Shown here: positions 33,584 to 44,670 of the stretch, piece by piece
Layout: the number at the start of each line of letters is the position of its first letter
How positions within the stretch are numbered: the stretch's first letter is position 1
Position numbers and translations under genes: made by a program
The notes under the pieces: model-generated
The model's database searches: none
What the model was told of the DNA's origin: nothing
What the model saw: the letters and a program-made list of their open reading frames with translations, nothing else
Origin: Pseudoips prasinana
Taxonomy: Eukaryota; Arthropoda; Insecta; Lepidoptera; Nolidae
Length of the DNA: 64,000 nucleotides
Direction: 5' to 3'
Assembly (NCBI GenBank): GCA_951640165.1
Contig: OX621243.1
Span: 1,984,001 to 2,048,000, forward strand

Positions 33584-33727
33584 TTGGAAGAAGAATAATA
33601 CGAAGTGCATTGTATACTTGTCTATTATAATTGTTGTGTGATATGTTGATTTATGGCCCAATAGAGCGGCATAGTCATGTTTGACAAAGCTCTTTAAATA
33701 AAGATTAAAAAAAAAAAAAAAAAAAAA

Positions 33728-34198
33728 CTCTAACACTAGAGTAACTACTGCCCATACGATAAAGGAGAAAAAGAATGAAACAAAACAAACTTTTCTTGGA
33801 GTGGATTATTTGAAGTGGATTAAAATTGAATGATTTTTTTTTAAAACTACTACGCTAATAGGCTTTAGGCATTATACTGAAAAATGTATAACTTACATTC
33901 TAAGAATAATAAGATTATATAAAATTAATCACTTTCGCAAGTGGGCATGACTGCAAACCGACTAATCACAGAATCAATATCATCTTACATTTACGTAAAT
34001 AAATTTTGATAATCCGTGGAACATTATAAATGTTGACCGCCACAATGACTTGAATGCATGCCTTAATACCTGTCAGTGCAGTAAATAATAAAATGATAAA
34101 AATGCGGACATATTGTACAGACAGACAAGTCAATTGTAAGAGCAACGCGTCAGCTGCTTAGTCAATAGCAACGGCTCTGTTCCACTTAGGCTCCGTAC
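33728..34198. other. end of S4 repeat, then nothing recognised
   Basis: 33737-33765 is the remainder of the split S4 copy (TAGAGTAACTACTGCCCATA). The rest is unassigned intron. Confidence 0.55.
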
Positions 34199-34543
34199 AA
34201 ACGAGCCACCGACCACTGCCACCAGTGGCAGTCGCGCGCCACGTCCTTTTTTTCATTGTTTTTATTAAAAAAGACAACGCCCGCATTAGGGAATCTAATC
34301 CCTGTGTCGCGGGGTTCTATACGAACATATAATAGACGGACACAAATTACATCCACACTCAGAACAGCTATCTATGGTTTACAAATAGTTGTCAGAGTAT
34401 ATGTTTGTAAAGTACCCCGCGACACAGGGATAACATTCCCAATGCGGGCGTTGTCTTTAAAAAGAAAATTATATGAAAGATCTTGAAAACTGTTTGTCGC
34501 TAGCCACTAGTGGTTACCACTGGTGGCCCGTTTGCACTCAGCC
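34199..34543. mobile_element. foldback MITE carrying a nested S1 foldback
   Basis: The outer arms are GGCTCCGTACAAACGAGCCA at the left and TGGCCCGTTTGCACTCAGCC at the right, with TTA before and GTA after. Inside lies an S1 tail inverted (34266-34392) followed by one direct (34395-34468), both ending in the GACAACGCCCGCATT motif. Confidence 0.65.
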
Positions 34544-35432
34544 GTAGAGTATGCGGTGTTCATTCTGATATACATTAGAATATTCATTATGCAACGCGCC
34601 GTCGAGACAGGCGTTTGATAGATCCGTGCTCAGTATAAAACCAAGTGCAGCCTGAGTGGTGTAGAAACGATCATGATATTATTTATTTATTCAGGAAACC
34701 AACAGTTGATTTATATACATATAAAGCAAATACTAATATCTGGAGTATATATATATAGATCTTGTTACTTCCGTGCGTTTGTGGGCATTGGCTGAATATG
34801 GGCTATTTATGGACTAGAACAAAGGAAAAGTTGTGTAATAGATTAGAAACCACTTCGGTAGTTTGGAATAACGTAAAATAAAAAGACCTCTAAAATATAT
34901 CCTTAGTCCTTTTGCAACTGGCTTCTTTTCTCTTGTTGCATTTCTCTTGTTTATGTGTCTTTAACTTCGTCATATGATTCTGTCTCCCGCTTTGCTCTAG
35001 AATGAATAAAGTAAATATTTTAGAGTTAATTCTTTGAAAATATTAACATGTATTACCATACCAGAATCTCCGTACGAGTAGGAAAAATGCCACTATCTCA
35101 AATTGTTTTACATTTGTGCAGTGCTGGTCTTCCGATAGGGCCAATATGACCCCATTAGTGTAGTCATGAACGGTTAACCACGAAAAAGATTCCCTATTTT
35201 ACATACACGATCTAACCTAAGATATATAACATATAATTTATTTACATTATATTATTATAATTAATTACATTTAATTCATAATGTAAAATTGTTTAAATGT
35301 TGTACAATAAAAAATAACAAATACCTACTCGTAAGAATAATATTTTTTCTATCTCGTTTGTTTTTTCATGTACTCGTAGCTCGTTGGGATCTAATAAAGT
35401 TGTTGCGATTCCCCGGTCGCACCACTTTAGAG
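34544..35432. other. Dorsal intron, nothing recognised
   Basis: AT-rich, no supported feature. Confidence 0.5.
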
Positions 35433-35835
35433 GAGGTAGTCCACCAAGGGCACCCATTTGAATGGCACCTGCACGAATGGCACCTAGCCTAGTCCACGAA
35501 AGGCACCTATCAATATTTTTAGCAGGTGCTCTTCGTGGATACAATTTATTTTTTACATTGGTGTCCACGAAGAGCACCTACGACTTATTAACCTAGGTTA
35601 TTACATGAAAGATATATTAGTAGTGTTAATAAACGTTCTAGTGTTTTTTATCGATATCTTTCATTTTAACCTAGATTACTGTGTCGTAGGTGCTGTTCGT
35701 GGACAAGAATGTAAAAAAATAATTGGATCCACGAAGAGCACCTGCCAAAAATATTGATAGGTGCCTTTCGTGGACTAGGCTAGGTGCCATTCGCGCAGGT
35801 GCCATTCAGATGGGTGCCCTTGGTGGACTACCTCC
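35433..35835. mobile_element. foldback element, 403 bp, arms about 140 bp
   Basis: The left end GGAGGTAGTCCACCAAGGGC is inverted at the right, ending GCCCTTGGTGGACTACCTCC. TTTAGA flanks both sides (35427-35432 and 35836-35841). The arms hold many GGCACCT/AGGTGCC motifs (for example CACGAAGAGCACCT several times). An inner inverted pair, ACCTAGGTTA...TAACCTAGATTA, brackets the loop. The superfamily is not clear from a 6-bp duplication. Confidence 0.8.
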
Positions 35836-35841
35836 TTTAGA

Positions 35842-36123
35842 GTAGTTTAATTGGGTGCCACTGTAGATCCTGATAGGAGATTCAGTGGTGCGGAACAGTG
35901 GGACAATTCCCGTTATGCAAATATATTTATAGAAGTTAGTAAGTTACTCGTATATTATGACTAAAAACACCCACACAATTGTAATAAAATTTAAATTGCA
36001 GGTTTTTTTAATCAAAACTAGTGTCAGGGAACATAGCTTTATTTTCCTGTTAATATTCACGTAAACATCAAACCTGTCATTATTTCAAATGCAAGCGTCT
36101 GAAATATGAGGCAGGAAATTACA
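35842..36123. other. short repeat remnant, otherwise plain intron
   Basis: 35850-35905 (GGTGCCACTGTAGATCCTGA ... TTCAGTGGTG) resembles 63868-63925, so it is a minor dispersed repeat. Nothing else seen. Confidence 0.45.
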
Positions 36124-36398
36124 TCTATATATATAAAAATCAATGCCACTTTTTGTTGTAATGTTATAACTCAACAACGCCTTTACAGATTTGGCTAATT
36201 TTGGTCTTGAATTCTTCGTGGAAGTCCAGGGAAGGTTTGTACGTAAATTTAAAAAGTAAATTTAATAAAAGTCTTGAAAAAGTGTAAAATCAACATCTTT
36301 TAGCAATTTAAAATATTTTTGTTTGTTAAAATGAACTTAATAATCATTTTTTTTATTACTATGCCATAAACGTAGTGAAGCACGTACCGGACCGCTAG
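36124..36398 (+). mobile_element. non-autonomous Helitron family C
   Basis: The 5' end TCTATATATATAAAAATCAA and the 3' end CACGTACCGGACCGCTAG followed by T. The body has GATTTGGCTAATTTTGGTCT and GTGGAAGTCCAGGGAAGG, typical of insect Helitron relics. Confidence 0.75.
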
Positions 36399-36734
36399 TA
36401 TTATATAAATTTAATAATAAGTTGAAAAATTAAAATCTGTTTTGTAACCAAAAATTTACTCATACGAGAATCCACTTGATCCTAAAGTTGGTGGTAGAAG
36501 TAATTATTTTATGTTCTATTTATAATAATAAATAACTAGTGACATGCCTCAGTTTACCAAAGATACAATAGGTACATTTAAAAATTAGACCAATATACGG
36601 TTATTGTGACGTATCTATAATAATTAGACTTATAATGTTACGGATTCTTTTCTGTTAACATATACCTCTCTGAAAGACTGAAAACAAACCGTAACCATTT
36701 ATTATTATAACATTTGGTTCTTGATGCTTAATGT
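36399..36734. other. Dorsal intron, nothing recognised
   Basis: No supported feature. Confidence 0.5.
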
Positions 36735-37140
36735 GCCCTCCGAAGCCTCCTATTTTATTGACATTTGGAAAACAAAAACACATTGACATATAAATGTAGT
36801 AATGTAATTCTTAAGCAAGTATAAAAAAATATTGTTTTGTTTACATTCTATAGAAGTTTATTTTATTAAGTTAGGTACTATTGTATGTTTCAAACGCCTT
36901 CTTAGGCAGCTTTTGGTGAAACTTATTTTATTATCTGTGAACTGGTAATACCCAAATGCAATGAAATAATAAATGATTTGATTTGATTTGAAGCACAGAT
37001 ATACTCAGAAATTAAACCACTTTGGCGGTCACCCATCTATGGACTGACCGTAAGTAAGCCTAGTTGCTTAAGAGTTGGCGAGGGCCAATCACGGATCGGT
37101 GGGAGCATCTAACTATGAGCGCCTCAAAAACTTAGTCATT
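36735..37140. repeat. S4 repeat split by a (TGATT)n-tailed retroelement
   Basis: S4 starts GTGCCCTCCGAAGC and is interrupted at about 36747-36988 by a sequence containing ACGCCTTCTTAGGCAGCTTT and ending in TGATTTGATTTGATTT. S4 then resumes with GAAGCACAGATATACTCAG. GAAGC is duplicated at the join. An inverted relative of the insert is at 41050-41160. Confidence 0.65.
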
Positions 37141-37466
37141 GCTAATGTCTTAAAATTAACCTGACACGTCTTCATCTCGCTCATCAAACGTCATTTCTCA
37201 TGTCATTACGTCATAACATCACGGCTATGTTTATTTGAAGTATTCAACAGAACCACTGGTATTACTCACATTTGCCTTGTTATATTGACGTACAGAACAG
37301 CTGAATCAATTTGGACAACTGCCACGTTACGTTGGCTAATCTTATATGCAATTTTAATTTATGGTTATTGATTCGTGTAGTTTAGTATAATGTTTACACA
37401 ATCAAATAAGAGTATATACCGAATTTGTGAGTACGTTAAGGCGACGCATTGGAGTTAATAATAATA
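37141..37466. other. Dorsal intron, nothing recognised
   Basis: No supported feature. Confidence 0.5.
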
Positions 37467-37710
37467 ATATCTAGGGACAATGTCACACAGATCATCCTAG
37501 CCCCAAACTAAGCAAAACTTGTATTGGGTACCAGGCGACGATATACATACTTATATAGATACATAGATACTTATATACATAGAAAACATCCATGACTCAG
37601 AAACAAATATTCGTGCTCATCACACAAATATTTGCACTTACCGGGATTCGAACCCAGGACCACCAGCTTCGTAGGCAGGCGCACTACCTACTAGGCTACG
37701 GTGACCTAGG
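37467..37710 (-). mobile_element. SINE S3, minus strand
   Basis: Second S3 copy: CACACAGATCATCCTAGCCC at the 3' end and CGGGATTCGAACCCAGGACC as the inverted B-box region. Confidence 0.75.
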
Positions 37711-37820
37711 TGACTAGAAGTTATTGATGTTAGAGAATTCATTTTACCTCAGCAATATGGGATCGGAATGATGTTGTATTTACTTAGGGTATCAGAATTC
37801 ATGAAAATATTGACACAAAT

Positions 37821-37970
37821 GACTGCACGTGTGGCGCAGCGGCTAAGACAGTCGCCTCGCTGCTTCGTGTCGCGGGTTCGAGTCCCGCGCCGGACAACTA
37901 TTTGTATGACCCATAAATAATTGTTCTGAGTCTGGATGTAATTTGTGTCGGTCTATTTTATATTTTTTTT
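37821..37970 (+). mobile_element. SINE S1, 3' truncated by a Helitron
   Basis: GACTGCACGTGTGGCGCAGC, B-box GGGTTCGAGTCCCG and the S1 body up to about 37965. AT-rich sequence and the Helitron at 37986 follow. Confidence 0.75.
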
Positions 37971-37985
37971 ACAATATTTATAATA

Positions 37986-38293
37986 CTAGCAGTGCCCCGC
38001 GGTTTTACTCGCGTTAAACTTTATAAATTATCACAGTCCTACCCTGTATGTGATAGCGTGACAATATGTAGCCTATATGTTGACCCGACCTCTTTGTAAT
38101 ATTCATGCAAAATTTGAAGTAAATCCATGTAGTATGTTTTGAGTTAAGCCCGGACATACATACAGACAAACAGACAAAAATTCTAATAACTATTTTTGAC
38201 TTCGATATCGACTGTACACGCCCCAAGTATCCTTTTTTTTTAAATATTCAATGTACAGTTTTGACTTTCGTACGATTTTATTATATGTATAGA
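37986..38293 (-). mobile_element. non-autonomous Helitron A, minus strand
   Basis: The 3' end CTAG is at 37986-37989, preceded by the hairpin GAGTAAAACCGCGGGGCACT. The 5' TCTATACATATAATAAAATC starts at 38293. Confidence 0.8.
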
Positions 38294-38478
38294 TTATAGG
38301 CCCTATCAAAAAACCCTATAAAAAGAAAGAAAACAAAGATCCTGCGTTTGATCACTCCCTGGTCGGACAGCAGTCGCATCCGATTATCAGTGTGAGAGGA
38401 TAGTGAGTGCAATCACGTGCACTTTTAAGTCCTGCTTAATTTGCTGCAACGTATTAGTTCATCAAGATATCGATATAT

Positions 38479-38850
38479 CGCCTGTTGGCGTGGTTGGCAA
38501 AAGCTTGCTTTTCACGCCGGGGGTCGTGGGTTCGATTCCCACCCAGGACAGATATTAGTAATATGTCTGTTTGTCCTGGGGCTCTACTGGCTAAGTCGCC
38601 GAACATCGATTTTTTAATGGCGTTCAAATAAATATTTAAGAAATCGATGTTCAGCGGTTTAGCCGGTAGAGCCCTGAGTGTGGGTGTAATTATGTTTATA
38701 ATAAGTATGTATTTACAAAATAAAAGTGTTATATTTAGTATATCAGTTATCTGGTTCCCATCTTCGAGCATCTCGAAGGGTTTCCATAGTACAAGCTCTG
38801 CTTAGTTTGGGATCAGATGGCCGTGTGTAAATAATGTACCAGGATGCATA
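38479..38850 (+). mobile_element. SINE S2 with nested M3 MITE
   Basis: The tRNA-like head GTTGGCGTGGTTGGCAAAAG and B-box GTGGGTTCGATTCCCAC are followed by the body, interrupted at 38579-38674 by an M3 MITE (GGGCTCTACTGG...CCGGTAGAGCCC). The S2 tail continues to ATGGCCGTGTGTAAATAATG. TG is repeated at the junction. Confidence 0.8.
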
Positions 38851-39194
38851 TATATATATATATATATGTAAGTGTAAAAGTTGTAAACAAACCTTTAGAG
38901 CCACCTGTTAACCTCGCTTGGTTTTAATTTGACGCTACAATTTAGTAATTTGATGAATGAGCTCGTGAACAAACCGTGGGCTTGGAGCTAACGCTAATTT
39001 TAATACGATCGGTGACGTGTGGGCTATTTCAGATAACTGTTGCCCTCGGGTGTTCGGTGTGGCTCCATTTAGCGGTGATGCAATAATCTGGAGTCGATTG
39101 ATTGGGTCATGACTCAACTGAAGGTAGATGTCAGCTTTATAAGTTTATGCAGCTTACTGTCGCTGCGGTAAATCGCCACCCTCTTTTACACACA
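38851..39194. other. no recognised feature
   Basis: A short (TA)n, then unassigned sequence. Confidence 0.45.
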
Positions 39195-39310
39195 AGGTCC
39201 GTCCTCTGCTGTACAAGGGCCTCCCCAAACGATGTCCACAACAGTGTTGTGTCCCTTTGGCGGGATATGCCATAACTGCCACGATAGGCAGGCAGACATG
39301 TTGGCGTTCA
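39195..39310 (-). repeat. E7 dispersed repeat fragment
   Basis: CTGTACAAGGGCCTCCCCAAACG with CGGGATATGCCATAACTGCC and CACGATAGGCAG. The same family is in the tandem-duplicated unit (46610, 48920), at 51443 and at 63640. It is a very common lepidopteran repeat of uncertain class. Confidence 0.55.
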
Positions 39311-39355
39311 CAGTATGATAGTAAGAGTACCTACACGCTCGTTGGTAACGACTTA

Positions 39356-39580
39356 TCTGATAGTATTTGAGCATCATGCCCAAAATGCTGGCCGCATTGC
39401 CACGCTGGATGGCAATGCTTAAACGCTGTCCAAAATATTGGCCAGTCCTCTGGTCGCGTGTAGCGTCCACCAAGCGTTTGGATAATTCGCGGAAAAAAAT
39501 CCGCGCTCTCGGACCCAAGCGTCTCCACTCCAAACGGCTCAAATATATAATCTCTTTCAAGGTTTGTATATTTGAAACAG
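39356..39580 (-). pseudogene. C-terminal fragment of a retroelement polyprotein, copy 1
   Basis: Minus strand reads FEPFGVETLG...ARIFFRELSKRLVDATRDQR then GQRLSIAIQRGNAASILG, with frame changes between the two halves. The QRxSxAIQRGNAASxxG ending resembles tails of non-LTR or related RT polyproteins; I recognise it by pattern only. A second copy in the same orientation is at 40320. Confidence 0.5.
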
Positions 39581-39814
39581 TGGTATAATAAATAAATAAA
39601 ATAGTTAGGAGTATGTGTGCATCCACTCGCAGTATATAAAGGCATCACACAATACGCGTCCATGCTGTAATTGAAGGATTCCGGCAAATTCGAACGCGGG
39701 GACATTCTCAAGATAGGCCCCCTTAACCGCCTTCATCAGATAGGCTGTAAGGTAACTTGCTCATATTTAATCATTGATTCCGTAATTTTGTTGATCGAAC
39801 GCAGGAGCTTTTTT

Positions 39815-40319
39815 GTTTTTATAAATCTTGGGACAAATAACACACTGACATCTGATCCCAAACTTTAGCAACAAGACAACCGATAAAAAGTAAAATAAAT
39901 AAATTAATAAGGTTTTTATTCACGTAGACTTTAAAAAAGCGCTTGTAAATAATCAGAACATGTTTGTATTAATACAGTTATTATTTCTAGTTACTTATTA
40001 CATATATTAAGGTACACGGAGTGTTAAAACATTTATACCATTTATTTTATAATAGTAGTGATATTTAACTAGCTTGTATTAAGTTATTGTCAAGGAGATT
40101 ATGCTTAGGTTTAATTATTGATATTTATATTTTACTACATATATATTATAACAGTTTATGTATGATTGACAATTATTATTAAAATAACTTAAATTATCAA
40201 CTAAAGAAACGTAAAACTAAGTACTAAAAATATATACTTATATTTCAATTAAAATTAAATATATACATATTATTATATAAAGGTCTCATCTTTGGGCGTC
40301 GAAAAAAACTTCGGTATCG
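39815..40319 (-). repeat. S2-variant tail, E3 tail and AT-rich spacer
   Basis: 39815-39880 is an S2-like 3' end (CTGATCCCAAACTTTAGCAA). 39900-40030 is E3 (TATTCACGTAGACTTTAAAA). 40031-40319 is unassigned AT-rich sequence. Confidence 0.5.
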
Positions 40320-40545
40320 CTGCCTTTGAGCATCGTGCCCAGAATGCTGGCCGCATTGCCACACTGGATGGCAATGCTTAAACGCTGTCCAAAATATTGG
40401 CCAGCCCTCTGGTCGCATGTAGCGTCTACCAAGCGTTTGGATAATTCGCGGAAAAAAATCCGCGCTCTCGGACCCCATGGCCCAAGCGTCTCCACTCCAA
40501 ACGGCTCAAATATATAATCTCTTTCAAGGTTTGTATATTTGAGCC
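40320..40545 (-). pseudogene. C-terminal fragment of a retroelement polyprotein, copy 2
   Basis: Highly similar to 39356-39580. Minus strand reads TLGPWGPRARIFFRELSKRL, VDATCDQRAGQYFGQRLSIA and IQCGNAASILGTM in one frame, so this copy is open where copy 1 is shifted by a small deletion. The truncated ends are the same on the upstream side (GAGCCGTTTGGAGTGGAGAC). Confidence 0.5.
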
Positions 40546-40604
40546 GCTTTTACTACATATTGTCTGTAATATATCTAAATACATTCACATATACACAGAA
40601 CAAA

Positions 40605-41049
40605 TAAGTGCTTTTCCTGAGTGGGGATCGAACCCACGACCTCTGGCTTAGCACTCAGGGTTACTAACTCTAGAGTAACAGGTTACTTAAGTCTATGAAC
40701 ATGCTAGCTAATATTATGAAACACCTAGGCTTTTATTGTTTCAGGTCTTGTTTATAAAATAGTGTTTATTACATGTCTCGTGGATTGCCTGCTATCATGA
40801 CCTGCAACATATAATTGGCCCGCAAGTTCGAATCGATTCAATATCAATGATCTCTCGCACTCCGGTCACAATTGAACCTAGGGTTGTCCAATAATGCAAC
40901 ACATTTTATTGTGATTATTCGCTAGCTTTTCGAATTGGGTTTTTAAATAATCTGAACTAATATTATAAATAGAAAACAAGAGATGTTTTTGTATGTTTGT
41001 CTGTAATTTGTAATTTTAAAAATACCTTGTCGGATTTAAAAAAACTTCT
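40605..41049 (-). mobile_element. SINE S5 head (minus), then unassigned
   Basis: 40612-40690: GTGGGGATCGAACCCACGAC and TTAGCACTCAGGGTTACTAA form an inverted tRNA-like head. The rest to 41049 is unassigned. Confidence 0.5.
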
Positions 41050-41315
41050 TTCAACAATTCAAATCAAATCATTTGTTATTTCTGTACATTTTGGGGTATT
41101 ACACGATACCAGATAAAAAATATGTTGTACCAAAAGCTGCCTGAGAAGGCGTTTAAACCTTCGTTCTGAGTGTGATTGTAATTGTCTATATAAGTATGTA
41201 TTTACAAAAGAAAATTAGTATATGTAGTATATCAGTTATCTGGTGTCCATAGTACAAATTCTGCTTAGTTTGGGATCAGATGGCCGTGTGTAAATAATGT
41301 CCGATAATATTATTA
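41050..41315. repeat. retroelement tail (minus) and S2 SINE tail (plus)
   Basis: 41050-41160 starts with the inverted TCAAATCAAATCATTTG tail and contains AAAGCTGCCTGAGAAGGCGT, related to 36747-36988. 41163-41315 is the S2 body and tail (ATCAGTTATCTGG, GATCAGATGGCCGTGTGT). Confidence 0.6.
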
Positions 41316-41869
41316 TTATACAAAAATATAAGTTTTCTGCATTCCTTCTCCATATGAACTTTAATTGTATCATATTCCATACTCCTCCGTCCGCGAAATT
41401 TTCTTAAAAAGAGGTGCTAAGTTTTTGCTTTAGGTAGGTACGTATTATTATTATGTTGGTATGTTATACTAAGTTGTGTAGTATGGCCGTGTGTGAATAA
41501 TGTCCCAGGATATTATTATAAATTTTACACTTTAATTCGTATTGTTAGAAAGCAAGTAATCCTAGTGCGCCACCCCTAACGTAGAGGAAAACAATGCAAT
41601 GCCAGCCCACGTACGGAGTGTCGTGCCTGCATACAATTTCATCGTGATAATTATTGCACTCCGCTAGCCACCGGCTAATGGCTGCGTATTTTTACTCTAT
41701 ATCTCTGTATTTATTCTTATGCTGTTTTTTTTTTTTCTTTGGCCTTATTGGCGTTCAGTAAATATATTTTTATATCATTTATTTCCGTCATTGTCAAGTA
41801 AAGTCCGTCACAGTCAAGTCATACATAGTCCCTGTCCAACCCCAGTAAAGCAGTGGAGACTTTACTAGA
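41316..41869. other. S2 tail scrap, otherwise nothing recognised
   Basis: A GTATGGCCGTGTGTGAATAA piece at 41480-41510 is an S2 end. The rest is unassigned. Confidence 0.45.
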
Positions 41870-42235
41870 GGCTTTTATGGAGTTTTGGTTACAACACGGA
41901 AAATCACAATTCACGGCAATATCGCACCTCCACTTGTGTACGTTGTCGAAAATCCACCATATTTACACATAAAAACTCCAATTTACACCAGTTTTTGAAA
42001 ATAAAATGCATCTTTTTCCGCGTTGGCGCCAAAAAAGTTATGTTGTTTACTTCCTTTGTGTTGCCAGTAGTGACAGATTGTTATGATGTCGAGGGAACAG
42101 GTGTGTTATTTCAAGTTATGTTGGTTCACCTGCTTGTTACTAGACCACTATTAGGAGCAGTTTACAAAGCATAAGGTTCACTTTCAATTGGGGAAATTGG
42201 ACAGATTGGGGTAGCTTGATGTGCTGGCGTCTGTA
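41870..42235 (-). repeat. E2 repeat (minus) and half a P1 MITE
   Basis: 41870-42060 is the inverse of repeat E2 (AATCCACCATATTTACACAT, CGCGTTGGCGCC). 42168-42235 is only the right half of a P1 MITE (GATGTGCTGGCGTCTGTA). Confidence 0.65.
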
Positions 42236-42724
42236 CATCGGGGTTATCAAAAAACGTTCGAACAGTGTTCCCGTCGTTTGTATTACCAAACCCCTGTATG
42301 GGAACATCCGGTAGTAGACCGAGTCGGGTAAACATAATTCTTCGTTCTTTTAGTATTAAAAAAAAAAAACAAATAAAAAAAGGTTTTTATTCACGTAGAC
42401 TTTAAAAAAGCGCTTGTCAATAGTCAGAACATGTTTGTATTACATTATTATTTCTAGTAACATAGATATTTAGGTACTTACACATTGTATTGATTGTATT
42501 AAAACATTTATAAAATTTATTTTATAACAGCAATGATATTTAGCTAGCTCGTATCAAGTTATTGTCAAGAGATTATGTTTAAGTTTAATTATCTAGTTTA
42601 AGTCTAATATTTTTAATACATATTGTATTTACTTCTTCATTCAACCTTGAACGCCTTATTTTATCACAAACGCTCGAAATTTTGTTTCATATTGTGATAT
42701 GATTGCTCCCTTTATTATTTATAG
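42236..42724 (-). repeat. E3 repeat, longest copy
   Basis: 42365-42600 carries TTTTTATTCACGTAGACTTT and AAGCGCTTGTCAATAGTCAG. It looks like a minus-strand retroposed 3' end with an A-rich tail at 42358-42385. Flanks unassigned. Confidence 0.5.
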
Positions 42725-42809
42725 TACAGACGACGCCAGCACATCAAGCTACCCTAATCTGTCAAATTTCCCCAATTAAAAGTGATAACTAGATGTGCTA
42801 GCGTCTGTA
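42725..42809. mobile_element. P1 MITE with internal deletion
   Basis: Both ends are present (TACAGACGACGCCAGCACAT ... GATGTGCTAGCGTCTGTA) but the middle is lost. Confidence 0.75.
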
Positions 42810-43497
42810 CAAAGACAATAAAAACGTCAAGCTGTTTATGAAAAACCTAAAAAAATACACAAAATAATAAAAATTGTATGAACGTAGCCCTAATAAAAAT
42901 GATTAAAAACAGGCCACAAATAGAACACAAAAGGTATAAAAGTAAACCCTATTAAAGAAAAAGATATGTAATCAGCCAGTTTGCAATCAGCAAGAGCAGC
43001 CATATAGAAACGATTTTCATCAAACATGGCTAAAAACACTCCCTACTAATTCACCTTTCAAACAGAAAAATAAACAAAATCAAAATCGGTCCATCCGTTC
43101 AGGAGCTACGATGCCACAGATATTTTTAATAACGCCCAGTCGTTTGTACATCGAGGTCAAAAAAAAAACATACCGCTGATGTTCCGTTACTTTAAAAAGA
43201 ATAATCAAATCAATCACATTAAACGTGTAATTATAAAGTCATAATCAAAAATTACTCGAATGTAAAACACCTTGCGGTAGAAAATTAACGTATTATTTTC
43301 ATAATTCTACTAATCAACAATCAGTTAATTATAGCCTACACAACATCTCACCTTGTCCACGAGATCAAACACTGGAGATGACAGCTTTTATGCAAACGTA
43401 AATATAGCTATGTAAAACCTGACATCAAACTCATTGTTTAGGTATGGATACACTTGAATTTTTCACTTTTATTTTGCTTTGACCTTACAGTTCGCAT
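42810..43497. other. Dorsal intron, nothing recognised
   Basis: AAATCGGTCCATCCGTTCAG (43081) is a phrase common to Helitron relics. No clear termini. Confidence 0.45.
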
Positions 43498-44104
43498 TAT
43501 TTTTATAAATAAATATCTTGGGAGAATTAAGGCACTGTCATCTCATACCAAACTAGGCATAGCCTGTACCGGAGCAGCATACCCGTGTTCCCGGGGCTCT
43601 TACCCCATCAGGCGCCAAGAGAAGTCCACGCAGGTTAGGTTTAGTTGGCGAGCCCGCGTGGGTTTCCGTTGCCGCCTTTTGCGAGGAGGTGATGGCCGCG
43701 AAGGAGGCAGCGGAACGGGATCGGGAGCTCAATAGCACCCAACCGGCCCGTGCAAGGAGGCCTAGACGTCGAAGGCGCTCGTGGCGGCTCTCCGGCCACC
43801 GTAGGTAATGGCCTGCAGGCGACAGACCTAGGGTAGTCTGTCGCTTGATCAGAACAGGCCTTAGAAGGCAGCGCTCGTGTTCCGCGCGCGCAATTTCTAG
43901 AGGAAGGGGGGCGAGGTATGACGAGGTCTGCCTAGGCACAGGCGGGGCAAGACCTGTCTGGGCTGCGGTGAATGCTTACGCGAATCCCGTGGCCCAGACT
44001 ACAGGTACTCGAGAAACACCGTGGGGTTTTAGTCGGTAAACCGAAGAGTCTGACATACCAACACGCAGTCACTTTTTGTGGGTGGAGGCATTACTCCTGC
44101 CTTA
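43498..44104 (+). repeat. S2-variant tail and full E1 GC-rich repeat
   Basis: 43498-43565 is an S2-like end. 43569-44104 is the longest E1 copy, GC-rich, with GCATACCCGTGTTCCCGGGG at the left and CATTACTCCTGCCTT at the right. Overlapping open frames on both strands lack domains, so I treat them as chance. Confidence 0.55.
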
Positions 44105-44367
44105 TCAGGCATAGCCTGTTCTATGGCAACCAGACCGCTGATAAACGTTTTATGAATAAATTGCACCCAAATACAGAATTAATAATCTTGCTCATCCCAC
44201 AAAGATTTGTCCTGGGTAGGCATCACGGCCCACTGCCCTGTTTAGCAGTCAGGGTCTCCAACTTATTAACCTAACAGTCTTCTTTATTATATTTTTTTAA
44301 ATACGGGTACCAAAATTCTATAATGGGTAATTCTATTAATGGGTAATTCTATCTCGGTTTGTGGGGT
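44105..44367. other. nothing recognised
   Basis: No supported feature. Confidence 0.4.
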
Positions 44368-44670
44368 TGGTAAATGCTTGCCTTTCACGCAGCAGGACGT
44401 AGGTTCGATTCCCACCCGGGACATATATTTGTGCACATGAACATGATATAAGTATGTATTTACAAAAGAAAAGTATCTATAGTCATCTGATTTCGATAGT
44501 ACAAGATCTGTTTAATTTAGGATCAGATGGCCGGGTGTATATAATGACCCAGCATATTGTTATTATTTACAAAAGAAAAGAAGTATATCAGTTATCTGAT
44601 ATCGATAGTACAAGCTCTGCTTAATTTGGAGTAGATGGCCATGTGTGAATAATGTCCCATGTCCCTATTA
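44368..44670 (+). mobile_element. S2 SINE plus a second S2 tail
   Basis: Head GGTTGGTAAATGCTTGCC with B-box GTAGGTTCGATTCCCAC and tail to GGATCAGATGGCCGGGTG (44535). A further S2 tail follows at 44563-44665. Confidence 0.7.

Larger units (their letters stand above)
28239..33727 (+). mobile_element. near-intact I/R1-group non-LTR retrotransposon, about 5.5 kb
   Basis: Two overlapping ORFs, a CpG-rich 5' UTR (28310-28370), a 3' UTR with AATAAAG and a poly(A) tail of about 20 nt. An exact 11-bp target duplication, AACTCTAACAC (28228-28238 and 33726-33736, sharing two As with the tail), lies inside an S4 repeat. An APE-type endonuclease, RT and RNase H in ORF2, with a zinc-knuckle ORF1, place it in the I/R1-like assemblage; the clade needs a tree. 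The preserved TSD and long ORFs suggest a recent insertion. It lies sense-oriented in the large Dorsal intron. Confidence 0.9.

Noticed and set aside
43553..44039. Overlapping GC-rich open frames on both strands
   Set aside because: They lie in the E1 repeat, whose GC content favours chance open frames; a short E1 copy at 2517 does not keep them.
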